Source of the DNA: Streptomyces cellostaticus
GTDB lineage: Bacteria > Actinomycetota > Actinomycetes > Streptomycetales > Streptomycetaceae
Assembly: GCF_023630175.1 (NCBI RefSeq)
Contig: NZ_JALLIN010000052.1
Span: 1-54,165 of the forward strand
DNA: 54,165 bases
Direction: 5' to 3'
Below, in pieces: positions 1-8,722 of the stretch. The position numbers and the translations under genes are program-made. Each line of letters starts with the position of its first letter. The first letter of the stretch is position 1. Below the pieces are notes generated by a model. The model saw nothing but the letters and a program-made list of their open reading frames with translations. It had not been told where the DNA came from and searched no databases.

Positions 1-1
1 A

Positions 2-166
2 GACGCCTCGCACATCCGCACCCGCCACCTACCCCGCGTCATGGCCGGCCTGCGCAACCTCGCCATCGGCGTCCACCGTCAGGACGGCCACACCAACATC
101 GCAGCCGCCCTCCGCCACACCACCCGAAACCACCTGCGGCCCCTCACCGCCTTCGGCCTGGCGTGA
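2..166 (+). pseudogene. ISAs1-like transposase, C-terminal end (cut by window edge)
   Basis: The frame is open from base 2 to a TGA at 164-166 and encodes 54 residues. The segment reading RNLAIGVHRQDGHTNIAAAL followed by R-P-L-T-x-F-G-L matches the C-terminal tail that I recognise from ISAs1 / H-repeat-associated transposases (RNLAIGxxRxxGxxNIAAALR...RPLxxLG). Only the tail is in the window, so it cannot be told whether the element is intact to the left. A possible terminal inverted repeat follows just downstream. The neighbouring recombinase gene is decayed, so this is probably part of a patch of old mobile DNA. Confidence 0.6.
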
Positions 167-181
167 CGAACCCGGACACAA

Positions 182-202
182 GATCACTTCTCAAAGACCC
201 TG
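182..202. repeat. Possible right terminal inverted repeat of the IS
   Basis: Read on the minus strand this segment begins CAGGGTCTTTGAGAAGTGAT. A CAGGG start and a position about 20-35 bases after the transposase stop are what is expected for the end of an ISAs1-type element. The matching left end is outside the window, so the assignment is an inference. Confidence 0.35.
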
Positions 203-589
203 GGTAGGGGCCGCCCGGCCACCTCGACCACGGGGCCCAACCCAGCCCGTGAGACCATCCGTGATGGGCTGGAGGTGGTGGCGGTCCGGTCGGTCCCATC
301 CCCGCGCGCCGGACGGTTCATCCGTTGGAAGCCCACTGCTCCTCCTCGCTACGGTCGCGCCGACCCGGACTGTGCGTACAGGCCGCACACCATGTCACGT
401 AGACCCTATTCCCGATTGCCCACGGCGACGACCAATGGCATCGGCAGTCTGGTGGCGCCCGGTCATCGGCGCGGCGTTTTTCCCTATGACCTGCTGGAAA
501 TGAAGGAGACACCCAGCCCGCGGACGCTGTGGGGGACCCTGCGTATCTATGGTGCTGCCGAGGACCCCGAGCGGGTGCGGCATTCACCA

Positions 590-1269
590 GCGGCCCGGCA
601 CGGTCCAAGCGGTGGACCTGCGGAGGCCCGGCGCAAGCCTGGCCCGTGTCCCTCCTGCCCCACGGTGAAGGTTCTCATCGCCCGCGTCGACGGGCAGCGG
701 GCCTGCGGTCCTTGCGCCGGACACCCGGACCCTATGTGTGCCCGCGCTGCGGAGCCCCAGCAGCCCCATCACTGGGGACTCGCGTGACCTGTGCGCGGTC
801 GAGGACCGTGCACGAGGCGCACTCGCTCAAGCGTCGCGCGGCAAGCGCAACGCGGCCTGTTCCCATCCCGCCGCAGTTCGTACGCATGTTGCGTGCCCAT
901 GTGAATCGGTTCGACGTGGCACCCGACGGTCGACTTTTCCAGAACCAGGGCGGCAACTACGTGGACGCTGCCGCCTACGGCATCACATGGGCGCGGGCCC
1001 GGGCCCGGGAATACGCCCTGACCCGTACTGAGCGCACTTCTCGCCTGGCCAAGCGGCCTTACGATCTCCGTCACGCCGGAATCTCGTTCTGGCTCTACTC
1101 CGGAGTGGACCCGGCCGAGTGCGCCCGCCGCGCCGGCCAGAGCATCGAGGTTCTCTTTCGCCACTACGCCAAGTTCCTTGACGGCCTTCGAGAGCAGGCG
1201 AACCGTCTCATCGAGCAGTCCATGAACGAGTGGCAGCGTGTCAGTCAAGGTGACGTACCCGAGGGCTGA
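590..1269 (+). pseudogene. Tyrosine recombinase/integrase relic, frameshifted
   Basis: Two pieces of one gene lie in different frames. About 640-735 encodes a zinc-ribbon-like stretch (CPSC, then CGPC after about 20 residues). The third cysteine pair (CPRC) follows in the frame one base away at about 735-750. From about 784 to the TGA at 1267-1269 the frame gives the C-terminal half of a phage-type integrase: PVPIPP, then DGRLF, then the box II segment YDLRHAGIS, and the nucleophile tyrosine in FRHYAKFLDG. The catalytic core is truncated: no box I arginine segment of normal length lies upstream and the N-terminal SAM-like domain is missing. The ribbon joins the core after far fewer residues than a working enzyme would have. 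It is a remnant, not a functional gene. Bases 203-590 hold nothing I recognise. Confidence 0.6.
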
Positions 1270-1384
1270 ACCGGGGGTTTGGTCCGTGACTGGTCCGGAA
1301 GCACTGGTCAGGAGGGGTGCAGTCGTGGGAGGAATTGGGAGTTAGCGCGCAAGCCGGGCCGGTCGAGAGCGGGTGGCAACGAAG

Positions 1385-1422
1385 GACGCCTGACGGGTGA
1401 AAACCCAGGTCAGGCGCCTTTT
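1385..1422. terminator. Hairpin terminator between convergent genes
   Basis: CGCCTGAC (1387-1394) pairs with GTCAGGCG (1409-1416). Inside it GGGT-gaaa-ACCC extends the stem with a GNRA-like loop and a two-base bulge. CCTTTT follows on the plus strand. It separates the recombinase relic from the aldehyde dehydrogenase gene, whose stop is at 1432. Confidence 0.65.
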
Positions 1423-1431
1423 CGCATGTGT

Positions 1432-2955
1432 CTAGAAGAAGCCCAGCCTCTTCGGCGAGTACGACACCAGAAGATTCTTCGTCTGCTGGTAGTGGTCGAG
1501 CATCATCCGGTGCGTCTCGCGGCCGATTCCGGACTGCTTGTAGCCGCCGAACGCGGCGTGCGCCGGGTAGGCGTGGTAGCAGTTCGTCCACACGCGGCCC
1601 GCCTGGATCGCGCGGCCCGCGCGGTAGGCGGTGTTGAGGTCGCGGGTCCACACCCCCGCTCCCAGCCCGTACAGGGTGTCGTTCGCGATCTTGATGGCGT
1701 CGTCGAAGTCGTCGAAGGAGGCCACCGAGACGACCGGTCCGAAGATCTCCTCCTGGAAGACCCGCATGCGGTTGTCGCCCTCGAAGATGGTCGGCTGGAC
1801 GTAGTAGCCGCCCTTCAGTTCGCCGTCGTACTCGACGCGTTCGCCACCGGTGAGGACCTTGGCGCCCTCCTGCCGGCCGATGTCCAGGTAGGACAGGATC
1901 TTCTCCAACTGGTCGTTGGAGGCCTGTGCGCCGATCATCGTGTCGGTGTCGAGCGGGTGCCCCGGCTTGATCAGCCGGGTGCGGGCCACGGCCGCCTCCA
2001 GGAACTCGGCGTAGTGGCCCCGCTGGACGAGCGCCCGGGAGGGGCAGGTGCACACCTCTCCCTGGTTGAGCGCGAACATCGTGAAGCCCTCGAGGGCCTT
2101 GTCCCGGAAGTCGTCGTCCTGCGCCCAGACGTCGTCGAAGAAGATGTTCGGGGACTTGCCGCCGAGCTCCAGCGTGACGGGCTTGATGTTCTCCGAGGCG
2201 TACTGCATGATCAGCCGCCCGGTCGTGGTCTCCCCGGTGAACGCCACCTTCGCCACCCGAGGGCTGGACGCCAGGGGCTTGCCCGCCTCCGCGCCGAAGC
2301 CGTTGACGATGTTCAGCACGCCCGGCGGCAGCAGGTCGGCGATCAGGCTCACCCAGTAGTGGATGGACGCCGGGGTCTGCTCGGCCGGCTTGAGGACGAC
2401 CGCGTTGCCCGCGGCGAGCGCCGGCGCCAGCTTCCAGGCGGCCATCAGGATCGGGAAGTTCCACGGGATGATCTGCGCGACCACACCGAGCGGCTCGTGG
2501 AAGTGGTACGCCACCGTGGCGTCGTCGATCTCGCTCAGCGAGCCCTCCTGCGCGCGGATGGCGCCCGCGAAGTAGCGGAAGTGGTCGATGGCGAGCGGGA
2601 TGTCCGCCGCCAGCGTCTCCCGTACCGGCTTGCCGTTCTCCCAGCTCTCCGCCACGGCGAGGGACTCGAGGTTCGCCTGCATGCGGTCGGCGATCCGCAG
2701 CAGGACGTCGGAGCGGTCCGCCACCGCCGTCCGGCCCCATCCGGGCGCGGCCTCGTGCGCCGCGTCCAGCGCACGCTCGACATCCTCCGCCGTGCCGCGC
2801 GCGATCTCGGTGAACGGCTGCCCGTTGACCGGTGACGGGTTCTCGAAGTACTGACCGCGCGCCGGCGGCACGTACGCGCCGCCGATGAAGTGGTCGTAGC
2901 GCGCCTGGTAGGAGACGATCGCGCCCTCGGAGCCGGGCGCCGCGTAACGGGTCAT
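1432..2955 (-). CDS. Aldehyde dehydrogenase (AldB/ExaC type)
   Basis: A 507-residue NAD(P)-dependent aldehyde dehydrogenase that oxidises an aliphatic aldehyde, probably acetaldehyde, to the acid in the cytoplasm. Visible hallmarks are the cofactor-site PWNFP segment (about 164-168), FTGETTTGR (about 239-247), the general-base Glu263 in LELGGKSPN, and the nucleophile Cys302 in NQGEVCTCPSR. The NQGEVCTCPSR variant is typical of the AldB/ExaC subgroup. The ATG at 2955 has GGGAGG about nine bases upstream, and the length is normal. The gene lies 56 bp downstream of a GAF-domain regulator on the same strand, an arrangement typical of acetaldehyde/acetoin dehydrogenase loci. The exact substrate cannot be read from sequence. 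Confidence 0.93.
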   Translation of the reverse strand: MTRYAAPGSEGAIVSYQARYDHFIGGAYVPPARGQYFENPSPVNGQPFTEIARGTAEDVERALDAAHEAAPGWGRTAVADRSDVLLRIADRMQANLESLAVAESWENGKPVRETLAADIPLAIDHFRYFAGAIRAQEGSLSEIDDATVAYHFHEPLGVVAQIIPWNFPILMAAWKLAPALAAGNAVVLKPAEQTPASIHYWVSLIADLLPPGVLNIVNGFGAEAGKPLASSPRVAKVAFTGETTTGRLIMQYASENIKPVTLELGGKSPNIFFDDVWAQDDDFRDKALEGFTMFALNQGEVCTCPSRALVQRGHYAEFLEAAVARTRLIKPGHPLDTDTMIGAQASNDQLEKILSYLDIGRQEGAKVLTGGERVEYDGELKGGYYVQPTIFEGDNRMRVFQEEIFGPVVSVASFDDFDDAIKIANDTLYGLGAGVWTRDLNTAYRAGRAIQAGRVWTNCYHAYPAHAAFGGYKQSGIGRETHRMMLDHYQQTKNLLVSYSPKRLGFF

Positions 2956-3011
2956 GCTGGTCTGCCTCCCGGTGAAGCGCTGCCCGCCGTTGGGCAGCTC
3001 GCGGCGCGAGG

Positions 3012-4331
3012 CTAGGCGCGCGGACGTTGCGAGTACGTTGCGCCGTGGCCCGGTGGCGTGAACGCCCGGCCGCGTGGTGCCGCCGGCAGGGCCAGTTCCC
3101 CCTCCAGTGCCGCGACGCGCGCCCGTACCGATGCCGAAGGGCGCACCGCCGCCAGGGCCCGCCACACCTCCAGGTCGTCCTCGCCCCACGGGGCACCCGC
3201 CCATCCGGCGAGCAGATCCGGATCGCGCCGCGCGATCAGCGCCGACCGCATCCCCTCGGCGAGGCGCCGCCTGAGCCGTACGACCCCCGGGGCCCGCGAA
3301 CCCGGCAGCAGGGGACCGGTGTACGACGCCACCGCCCCGGTCACCGCGCCCGCCTCCAGCCGCCGCTCCACCACGGTGACGTCGGTCTCCACGGGCACCG
3401 TCAGCCGGTACGGCCGTGAGGCGAGCAGCCCCGGCCCGATCAGGCGGCGCAGTCGCGCCAGCTCGGCCCGCAGCGTCACCGGGGTCACCGCCTCGTCCTC
3501 GTACAGCGCGCAGAGCAGTTCGTCTCCGGCCAGCCCCTCGGGACGGCGGGCCAGCAGCACGAGGATCTCGCTGTGCCGACGGCCGAGCCGCACCCGCCGT
3601 CCGTCCAGGCGGAGTTCCGCCTCGTCCCGGCCCAGCGCACTGAGCAGAGCCGTGTCCCGCGCCGGCCGGGGCGGCGCCAGCAGCGCGAGCTGCGACTCGG
3701 CGGCCCGGGCCACCGCCCGCACGAAGCCCAGGCTGTGCGGGTGGGCCAGCCCGTCGCCGCCGGTGATGTCGACGGCGCCCAGGACCCGCCCGGTGTGCGG
3801 GTCGTGCACCGGCGCGGCCGCGCAGGTCCACGGCTGCACCCGCCGGATGAAGTGCTCCGCCGCGAACACCTGCACCGGCCGGTCCAGCGTGACGGCCGTC
3901 CCCGGCGCGTTGGTGCCGACCGCCGCCTCCGACCAGAGAGCGCCTGGCACGAAGTTCATCCGGTCCGCGAGGCGCCGGGTCGCCGGGTGACCCTCGACCC
4001 ACAGCAGTCGGCCGTGCGCGTCGCACACCGCCAGCAGATGCTCGCCGTCGGCGGCGAACGAGCCCATCAGCTCCCTGAACAGCGGCATCACCCGGGCCAG
4101 CGGATGTTCGGCCCGGTGGACGCCGAGATCGCCGTCGGTCAGCTCCACGTTCGCCGTGCCGTCCGGCCCCACACCGGCCCGCGCGCTGCGCCGCCAGGAC
4201 TCGGCCACCACCGGGCGCACCGGGCGTGGCACCGTGCCCGCCGTGGTGAACGTCTCGTGCGCACGGCGCAGCGCCCGGACGCGCTCAGCGGGGTCGGCCC
4301 CCGGTTCCAGGGCCACCCAGGGGTCGGTCAA
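3012..4331 (-). CDS. GAF-domain transcriptional regulator (AcoR-like sensory part, no AAA+ domain)
   Basis: 439 residues. Residues about 20-215 resemble the N-terminal sensory region of AcoR-type activators: SWRRSARAGV near 45-54, then a GAF domain containing the segments GALWSEAAVGTNAPGTA and QPWTCAAAPVHDP. There is no sigma-54 AAA+ module (no Walker A or GAFTGA). The rest, about 250-330, is a winged-helix-like DNA-binding region (LGRRHSEILVLLARRPEGL) of the kind seen in Streptomyces GAF regulators beside aldehyde dehydrogenases. The start is TTG at 4331, with GGGAGG five bases upstream; a GTG at 4316 is the alternative but has no comparable site. It probably controls the dehydrogenase gene 56 bp downstream. 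The ligand is unknown. Confidence 0.85.
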   Translation of the reverse strand: MTDPWVALEPGADPAERVRALRRAHETFTTAGTVPRPVRPVVAESWRRSARAGVGPDGTANVELTDGDLGVHRAEHPLARVMPLFRELMGSFAADGEHLLAVCDAHGRLLWVEGHPATRRLADRMNFVPGALWSEAAVGTNAPGTAVTLDRPVQVFAAEHFIRRVQPWTCAAAPVHDPHTGRVLGAVDITGGDGLAHPHSLGFVRAVARAAESQLALLAPPRPARDTALLSALGRDEAELRLDGRRVRLGRRHSEILVLLARRPEGLAGDELLCALYEDEAVTPVTLRAELARLRRLIGPGLLASRPYRLTVPVETDVTVVERRLEAGAVTGAVASYTGPLLPGSRAPGVVRLRRRLAEGMRSALIARRDPDLLAGWAGAPWGEDDLEVWRALAAVRPSASVRARVAALEGELALPAAPRGRAFTPPGHGATYSQRPRA

Positions 4332-4409
4332 CTGGCCCTCCCGACGGGTGAAACGGCTGGCACCATCGTCACTCGACGTGTTGGTGGGGACAACCGGTTC
4401 GACAGCCGC

Positions 4410-5012
4410 CTAGGCGAAATTGACCAGTCTGATGTAGCGCACCCAGTCCCACAGTGGGCCGGGATCGGAGTGGGTGCTGCCCGGCACCTCGTAGTGGCCG
4501 ATGATGTGCTGTCTGTCCCTGGGGATGCCGTAGTGGGAGCAGATCGCCGCCGTCAGCTTCGCGGACTGCTCGTAGAGGGCGTTGGTGAAGTAGGCCGGCT
4601 GGTCCACCCAGCCCTCGTGCTCGATACCGACGCTGCGGGTGTTGTAGTCCCAGTTGCCCGCGTGCCAGGCGATGTCCGCCTCGCGCACGCACTGCGCCAC
4701 ATGACCGTCCGCCGAGCGGACCACGTAGTGGGCCGACACCTTCTTGTCGGGGTTGCGGAAGATGGACAGCGTGTCGCTGTACGTCTCCTGGGTGACGTGG
4801 ATGATCACGCGGTCGACGGAGTAGCTGCCGGGGCGGTTCGACGCCGTGTAGTTGGTGGAGATCGCCGGCTGCCACTCGGCCGAGGGGTAGTCCAGGGTCG
4901 CCTGTGTGCTCGCGTGGGCGTCGGGGAGCAGTACGGAGGGGACCGCGGCGAGTGCCGCGCCCATCAGGATCCGTCGCCTGCTGAGCTGGAGTCCGGGCCG
5001 GTTCGTGTCCAT
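4410..5012 (-). CDS. Secreted N-acetylmuramoyl-L-alanine amidase (Amidase_2/PGRP fold)
   Basis: 200 residues. The N-terminus carries a Tat-type signal (SRRRILMGAALAAVPSVLL, residues 11-29) ending near AHA. The rest is a single Amidase_2 domain that cleaves the amide bond between muramic acid and the stem peptide of peptidoglycan. Likely zinc ligands are His72 (VIIHVTQ), His173 (IIGHYEVPGS) and Asp183 in HSDPG, with His181 adjacent. There is no cell-wall-binding or peptidoglycan-binding repeat, so the protein is essentially signal plus catalytic domain. The ATG is at 5012. It stands alone: the regulator upstream of aldehyde dehydrogenase starts 79 bp past its stop on the same strand. Confidence 0.9.
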   Translation of the reverse strand: MDTNRPGLQLSRRRILMGAALAAVPSVLLPDAHASTQATLDYPSAEWQPAISTNYTASNRPGSYSVDRVIIHVTQETYSDTLSIFRNPDKKVSAHYVVRSADGHVAQCVREADIAWHAGNWDYNTRSVGIEHEGWVDQPAYFTNALYEQSAKLTAAICSHYGIPRDRQHIIGHYEVPGSTHSDPGPLWDWVRYIRLVNFA

Positions 5013-5808
5013 CGTCGGCTGCCTTTCGGAGCGGGTGGGGGGATGGGGCCGTGCCGTTGCGCGGTTGACGGGACGTCAGAGGGGGTGCCGCAGGGTCTCG
5101 CGCGGCCGTGTGCGCGTGCCGGGCGCCGGTCACCGCACCAGGTCAAGCTGCGACATCCGGAACGCGTCCTCCAGCGGGCGCGCCGTGCCGGTCGAGATCG
5201 GCCGCGGGTCTGACTCCAACCGGGGGCGGGCGGCGGTGGCGCCCTCGCGGCGGACCACCATCACCACGGTGTTCGGTTCGCGCGCCACGGCCACCCCTCC
5301 CCGTACGTGTCGAGGTCTTCCCGCGACGGACGTCGGCCGCGGCCCCCTCGACGGGGGCGCGTTCCTCGCCCGACGTGTGTGCGTTCCTCGTCGCGCGAGG
5401 CACGTCCGCGGGGCAGTGGCGGGACGGCCCCGCGGTCGTGTCTCGTGCAAATCACGGTACGACGTGGGGGAGTTGGGCATAAGGGTGCGCAGCGGACCGG
5501 TGGACGGAGCGTGCTGTGTGGACAACTCGGCCACCCGATCGGGTGAGGTCGGCCGCTCGGTGCCCTCCGCCGGCCCCGGTCTCCCCGGACGGTCCGTCAG
5601 GCCGGTCCTCGGCCCTCGGCCGGTTCCTCAGCTCGATTCCTGCGCCCGTTTCCTGGGGTCGTCTCGTGCGCCTGTCGCCTGCGGCCGGTTCCTCGGCCCG
5701 GTTCGCCGAGTCCTCGGACGCGAGTCCGGACCAGGACGGAACCGGACCCGTCCCAGTGCGGGCCCCGGCCCCGGGTGTGCTCCGTGCCCGGCCGTCCGCC
5801 TCGTTCCG
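5013..5808. other. 796-bp stretch without a confident gene
   Basis: Several overlapping open frames exist in this GC-rich DNA but none shows a recognisable family or a good ribosome-binding site. A minus-strand frame ending at 5130 (C-terminus ARPLEDAFRMSQLDLVR) looks somewhat protein-like and could be a small unrecognised gene of about 45-130 residues; I do not call it. CGGCCGGTTCCTC occurs twice, at 5617-5629 and 5682-5694, in a low-complexity patch of related CCGGTTCCTC-like words. Confidence 0.4.
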
Positions 5809-7032
5809 TCAGTCCCTCTCCGGCACGGGCCGCTCCGCGGCGGTCGCCGGGTCGTCGAGCACCGCCCGGACGACATGGTGGGCGGCGCCCAGCAGCGGGC
5901 CTTCGGGGCCCAGTGCCGACACGGACACCGGGCAGGCCGGCCCGGCCGTACGCCCCGTCAACTCCGCCTCCAGCGCGGGCAGCAGCCAGGGGGAGAGACC
6001 GGCGAGTGCCCCGCCCAGGACGACGGTCTCGGGGTCGAGCAGATTGACGGCCCCGGTCAGCGCCGTGCCCAGGGCCGTGCCCGCGTCCCGCAGGGCCCGG
6101 CGCACGGCCTCGTCGCCCTCCGCGGCGCGCCCCGCGAGCAGGCCGGCCAGGTCCTCGCGCGGCTCCAGGCCGGCCGCGCGCAGCACCGCCTCCTCGCCGG
6201 CGTACTGCTCCAGGCAGCCGCGCCCCCCGCACGGGCAGGCGGGGCCGTCGGGATGGACGGGCACGTGTCCCAGCTCGCCCGCGAAACCGCGTGCGCCGCG
6301 CAGCAGCCGCCCGTCCACGACCAGCGCGGCGCCGATGCCGATCTCGGCCGACACGTGCAGGAAGTCGCGCGGAGTGCCCGCGCCCAGCCACAGCTCCGCC
6401 AGAGCACCGAAGTTGGCCTCGTTGTCCACGGTCAGCGGCGGCCCGCCGGGCAACAGGGCCCCGAGGTCCGTATCGTGCCAGTCGAGGTTCGGGGCGCGGA
6501 CGACGGTGCGGCCGTCGCGGGCCACGAGGCCGGGCACGGCGACCGCGAGTCCGGCGGCCCACAGGCCTTCCCGTTCGGCCTCGGTCAGGACGCCGCCGAC
6601 CAGCTCGGTCAGCTCCTCCAGTACGGGTTCCGGGGCCCGGCCGCGGTTCGTGCCGTACCGCACGGCACGCGCGCGGACGGTCCCGCGCAGGTCCACCGCG
6701 CACACGGCCAGACGATCGACGCCGATCTCCGCCCCGATGCCGGCCGGGCCGCGTCCGCTCACCGCGAGAGCCGATCCGGGGCGGCCCACCCGCCCCGGCC
6801 GCTCCGGGCCCAGTTCCTCCAGCAGTCCCCAGCGGATCAGTTCGTCCACGAGGGTCGACACCGCGGCCCGGGTCAGTCCGATGCGCGAGGCGACCGCCGC
6901 CCGCGAGAGCGGGCCCGCCGCGCTGACGGCGTGCATCACCCGGGCGAGGTTGCGTCGGCGCATGCCCTGCTGGGTGTCCGGCAGGGAGCGTCCGATACCG
7001 CGCTCGCGACCCTCGTGCAGTGGTGCGGTCAT
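5809..7032 (-). CDS. ROK-family transcriptional regulator (probable xylose-gene repressor)
   Basis: 407 residues. Residues about 20-85 form a winged helix (MRRRNLARVMHAVSAAGPLS, then SRIGLTRAAVSTLVDELIRWG). The remainder is a ROK sugar-kinase-like domain with GIGAEIGVDRL, the glycine-rich ISAEIGIGAALVVDGRLLRG, and the ROK zinc motif in GELGHVPVHPDGPACPCGGRGCLEQYAG (His plus CxCGxxGCLE). ROK regulators with this motif bind sugars or sugar derivatives. The ATG at 7032 is chosen because the frame upstream is low complexity. It is 59 bp downstream of xylB on the same strand, so co-transcription is likely, and it probably acts on the xylB-xylA divergent promoter. Confidence 0.88.
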   Translation of the reverse strand: MTAPLHEGRERGIGRSLPDTQQGMRRRNLARVMHAVSAAGPLSRAAVASRIGLTRAAVSTLVDELIRWGLLEELGPERPGRVGRPGSALAVSGRGPAGIGAEIGVDRLAVCAVDLRGTVRARAVRYGTNRGRAPEPVLEELTELVGGVLTEAEREGLWAAGLAVAVPGLVARDGRTVVRAPNLDWHDTDLGALLPGGPPLTVDNEANFGALAELWLGAGTPRDFLHVSAEIGIGAALVVDGRLLRGARGFAGELGHVPVHPDGPACPCGGRGCLEQYAGEEAVLRAAGLEPREDLAGLLAGRAAEGDEAVRRALRDAGTALGTALTGAVNLLDPETVVLGGALAGLSPWLLPALEAELTGRTAGPACPVSVSALGPEGPLLGAAHHVVRAVLDDPATAAERPVPERD

Positions 7033-7091
7033 ACCCTTCGTCAACCCTCGGTGTCTGCTGCGGCCCCGGATCCCGGACCGGAGGCTCGGTC

Positions 7092-8537
7092 TCAGTGCGC
7101 TTCCGCACCCCGCTCCAGCAGCGGGGCCGCGTCGGAGAGTACCCCGCTGATCCGCGCCAGCGTCGCCTCGTCCCGCTCCACGGCCTCCAGCACCGGGCCG
7201 GCTGCCGTCCGCCACCGGCGTGCCACCGCGCCCGGATCCTCCCCGGTCAGCAGGCCGGCCGCCTGTGCGGCGGCCCCCAGGGCGACCAGTTCCCGGGCCC
7301 GCGGGATCTGGACCGGCCGCCCGGACAGCCGCCGTACGGTCTGCTGCCAGGCGGTGCCGCGGGCGCCGCCGCCGATCAGCAGCAGCGGCGTGCCGCGGTC
7401 CGCGTCCTCGTCCAGGACCAGTTCCAGCGCGCCGAGCAGGGCGTGCACCGCGCCGTCGTAGGCCGCCTGCAGCAACTGGCCGCCGGTCGTGTCATGACGC
7501 AGCCCGTGCAGCAGGCCGGAGGCGTGGGGGAGGTTCGGGGTCCGCTCGCCGTCCAGGTACGGCAGCAGGGTGACGGAGGTGCCGGCCTCCACGGCCTCGC
7601 GGTCCAGGCCCAGCAGTGCCGCGACACGGTCCACGGCGAGGGTGCAGTTCAGCGTGCAGGCGAGCGGCAGCCAGTCCCCGTGCGCGTCCGCGAAACCGGC
7701 CACCGTTCCCGTCGGGTCGGCGGGTCGGCGCCTGGCGACCGCGTACACGGTGCCGGACGTGCCGAGGCTCAGCACCGGCGTGCCCGGCCTGAGCCCGAGG
7801 CCCAGCGCGGCGGCTGCGTTGTCACCGGTGCCCGGTGCCACCAGGGTGCCCCGGGAGAACGGCAGGCCGCGGCCGTCGCGCACGGTGCCGGCCACCTCGC
7901 CGGGCCGCACCACCCGGGGCAGCAGCGCCGGATCGAGCCCCACGTGGGCAAGCGTCTCCTCGTCGTACGCCTCGGTGCCGGCGGCCCACCAGCCAGTGCC
8001 GGACGCGTCACCGCGATCGGTCGTGCCCTGACCGGTCAGCCGCTCGGTGAGATAGTCGTGCGGGAGCCGAACCGCCCTGGTGGCACGGACGGCATCGGGC
8101 TCGTGCTCGGCCAGCCAGGCCCACTTCGTCACGGTGAACGACGCCCCGGGCACACTTCCGGTCCGCTCCGCCCACGCCTTCGGACCGCCCAGTTCCCCGA
8201 CGAGCCGACGGGCCTGCGGCGCCGAGCGGACGTCGTTCCAGAGCAGCGCGGGGCGCACCGGCTCGCCCCGGTCGTCCAACGTGACCAGACCGTGCTGCTG
8301 ACCCCCGACCGACACCGCCGCGGCCTCGTGCGCCGGCTCGCCGCACTGACGCAGCGCCTCGCACAGCGCGTCCCACCACTGGCGCGGATCACTCTCCCGG
8401 CCCACCCCTGAGGACACGGTGTGCGGCGCCTGGCCGCTCGCCACCACCTCGCCGGTGGCCGAGTCGACGACCAGTGCCTTCGTGGACTGGGTGGAGGTGT
8501 CCACGCCCACCACGAGCGGACCCTCGGCTGCTGACAT
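7092..8537 (-). CDS. xylB: Xylulokinase
   Basis: 481 residues, normal for the FGGY sugar-kinase family. It phosphorylates D-xylulose to xylulose 5-phosphate for the pentose phosphate pathway. The N-terminal phosphate loop is VGVDTSTQSTKALVVD. The catalytic aspartate lies in APGTGDNAAAALGLG, and the ATP-binding end is LLIGGGARGTAWQQTVRRL. The substrate-side motif SVGGQQHGLV is also present. The ATG at 8537 has AGAGGGAGAG upstream. It is divergent from xylA across 185 bp and is followed by the ROK regulator, so the three genes form a xylose utilisation unit. Confidence 0.95.
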   Translation of the reverse strand: MSAAEGPLVVGVDTSTQSTKALVVDSATGEVVASGQAPHTVSSGVGRESDPRQWWDALCEALRQCGEPAHEAAAVSVGGQQHGLVTLDDRGEPVRPALLWNDVRSAPQARRLVGELGGPKAWAERTGSVPGASFTVTKWAWLAEHEPDAVRATRAVRLPHDYLTERLTGQGTTDRGDASGTGWWAAGTEAYDEETLAHVGLDPALLPRVVRPGEVAGTVRDGRGLPFSRGTLVAPGTGDNAAAALGLGLRPGTPVLSLGTSGTVYAVARRRPADPTGTVAGFADAHGDWLPLACTLNCTLAVDRVAALLGLDREAVEAGTSVTLLPYLDGERTPNLPHASGLLHGLRHDTTGGQLLQAAYDGAVHALLGALELVLDEDADRGTPLLLIGGGARGTAWQQTVRRLSGRPVQIPRARELVALGAAAQAAGLLTGEDPGAVARRWRTAAGPVLEAVERDEATLARISGVLSDAAPLLERGAEAH

Positions 8538-8722
8538 CGGGCTCTCCCTCTTTCCGCGGCTCCGCGGGACGTGCCGTGACCCGGCAGGACATCCGTCCGC
8601 GGCGGCGGTGGAACGAATCCACCGTCGTCGAGGACACACCTTGTCTCTTCCCGGAGGTGTGTGCGCATACTAATTTGTAAACGGCCATGACGAAATAGTC
8701 GTACCAAGCGAGGAGCCACGGC
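8538..8722. promoter_or_regulatory. Divergent xylB/xylA control region
   Basis: Both xyl genes start from this 185-bp gap. It contains an AT-rich island in otherwise GC-rich DNA at 8668-8681 (TACTAATTTGTAAA), resembling one arm of the TTAGTTTGT-type ROK/XylR operators known from Bacillus. No full palindrome is evident, so the operator is a proposal only. GAGGAG at 8710-8715 is the xylA ribosome-binding site. Confidence 0.5.

Noticed and set aside
5130..5534. A 134-codon minus-strand frame before the ROK regulator
   Set aside because: The C-terminal part looks plausible, but no ribosome-binding site, no family and an odd composition upstream; not enough to call a gene.
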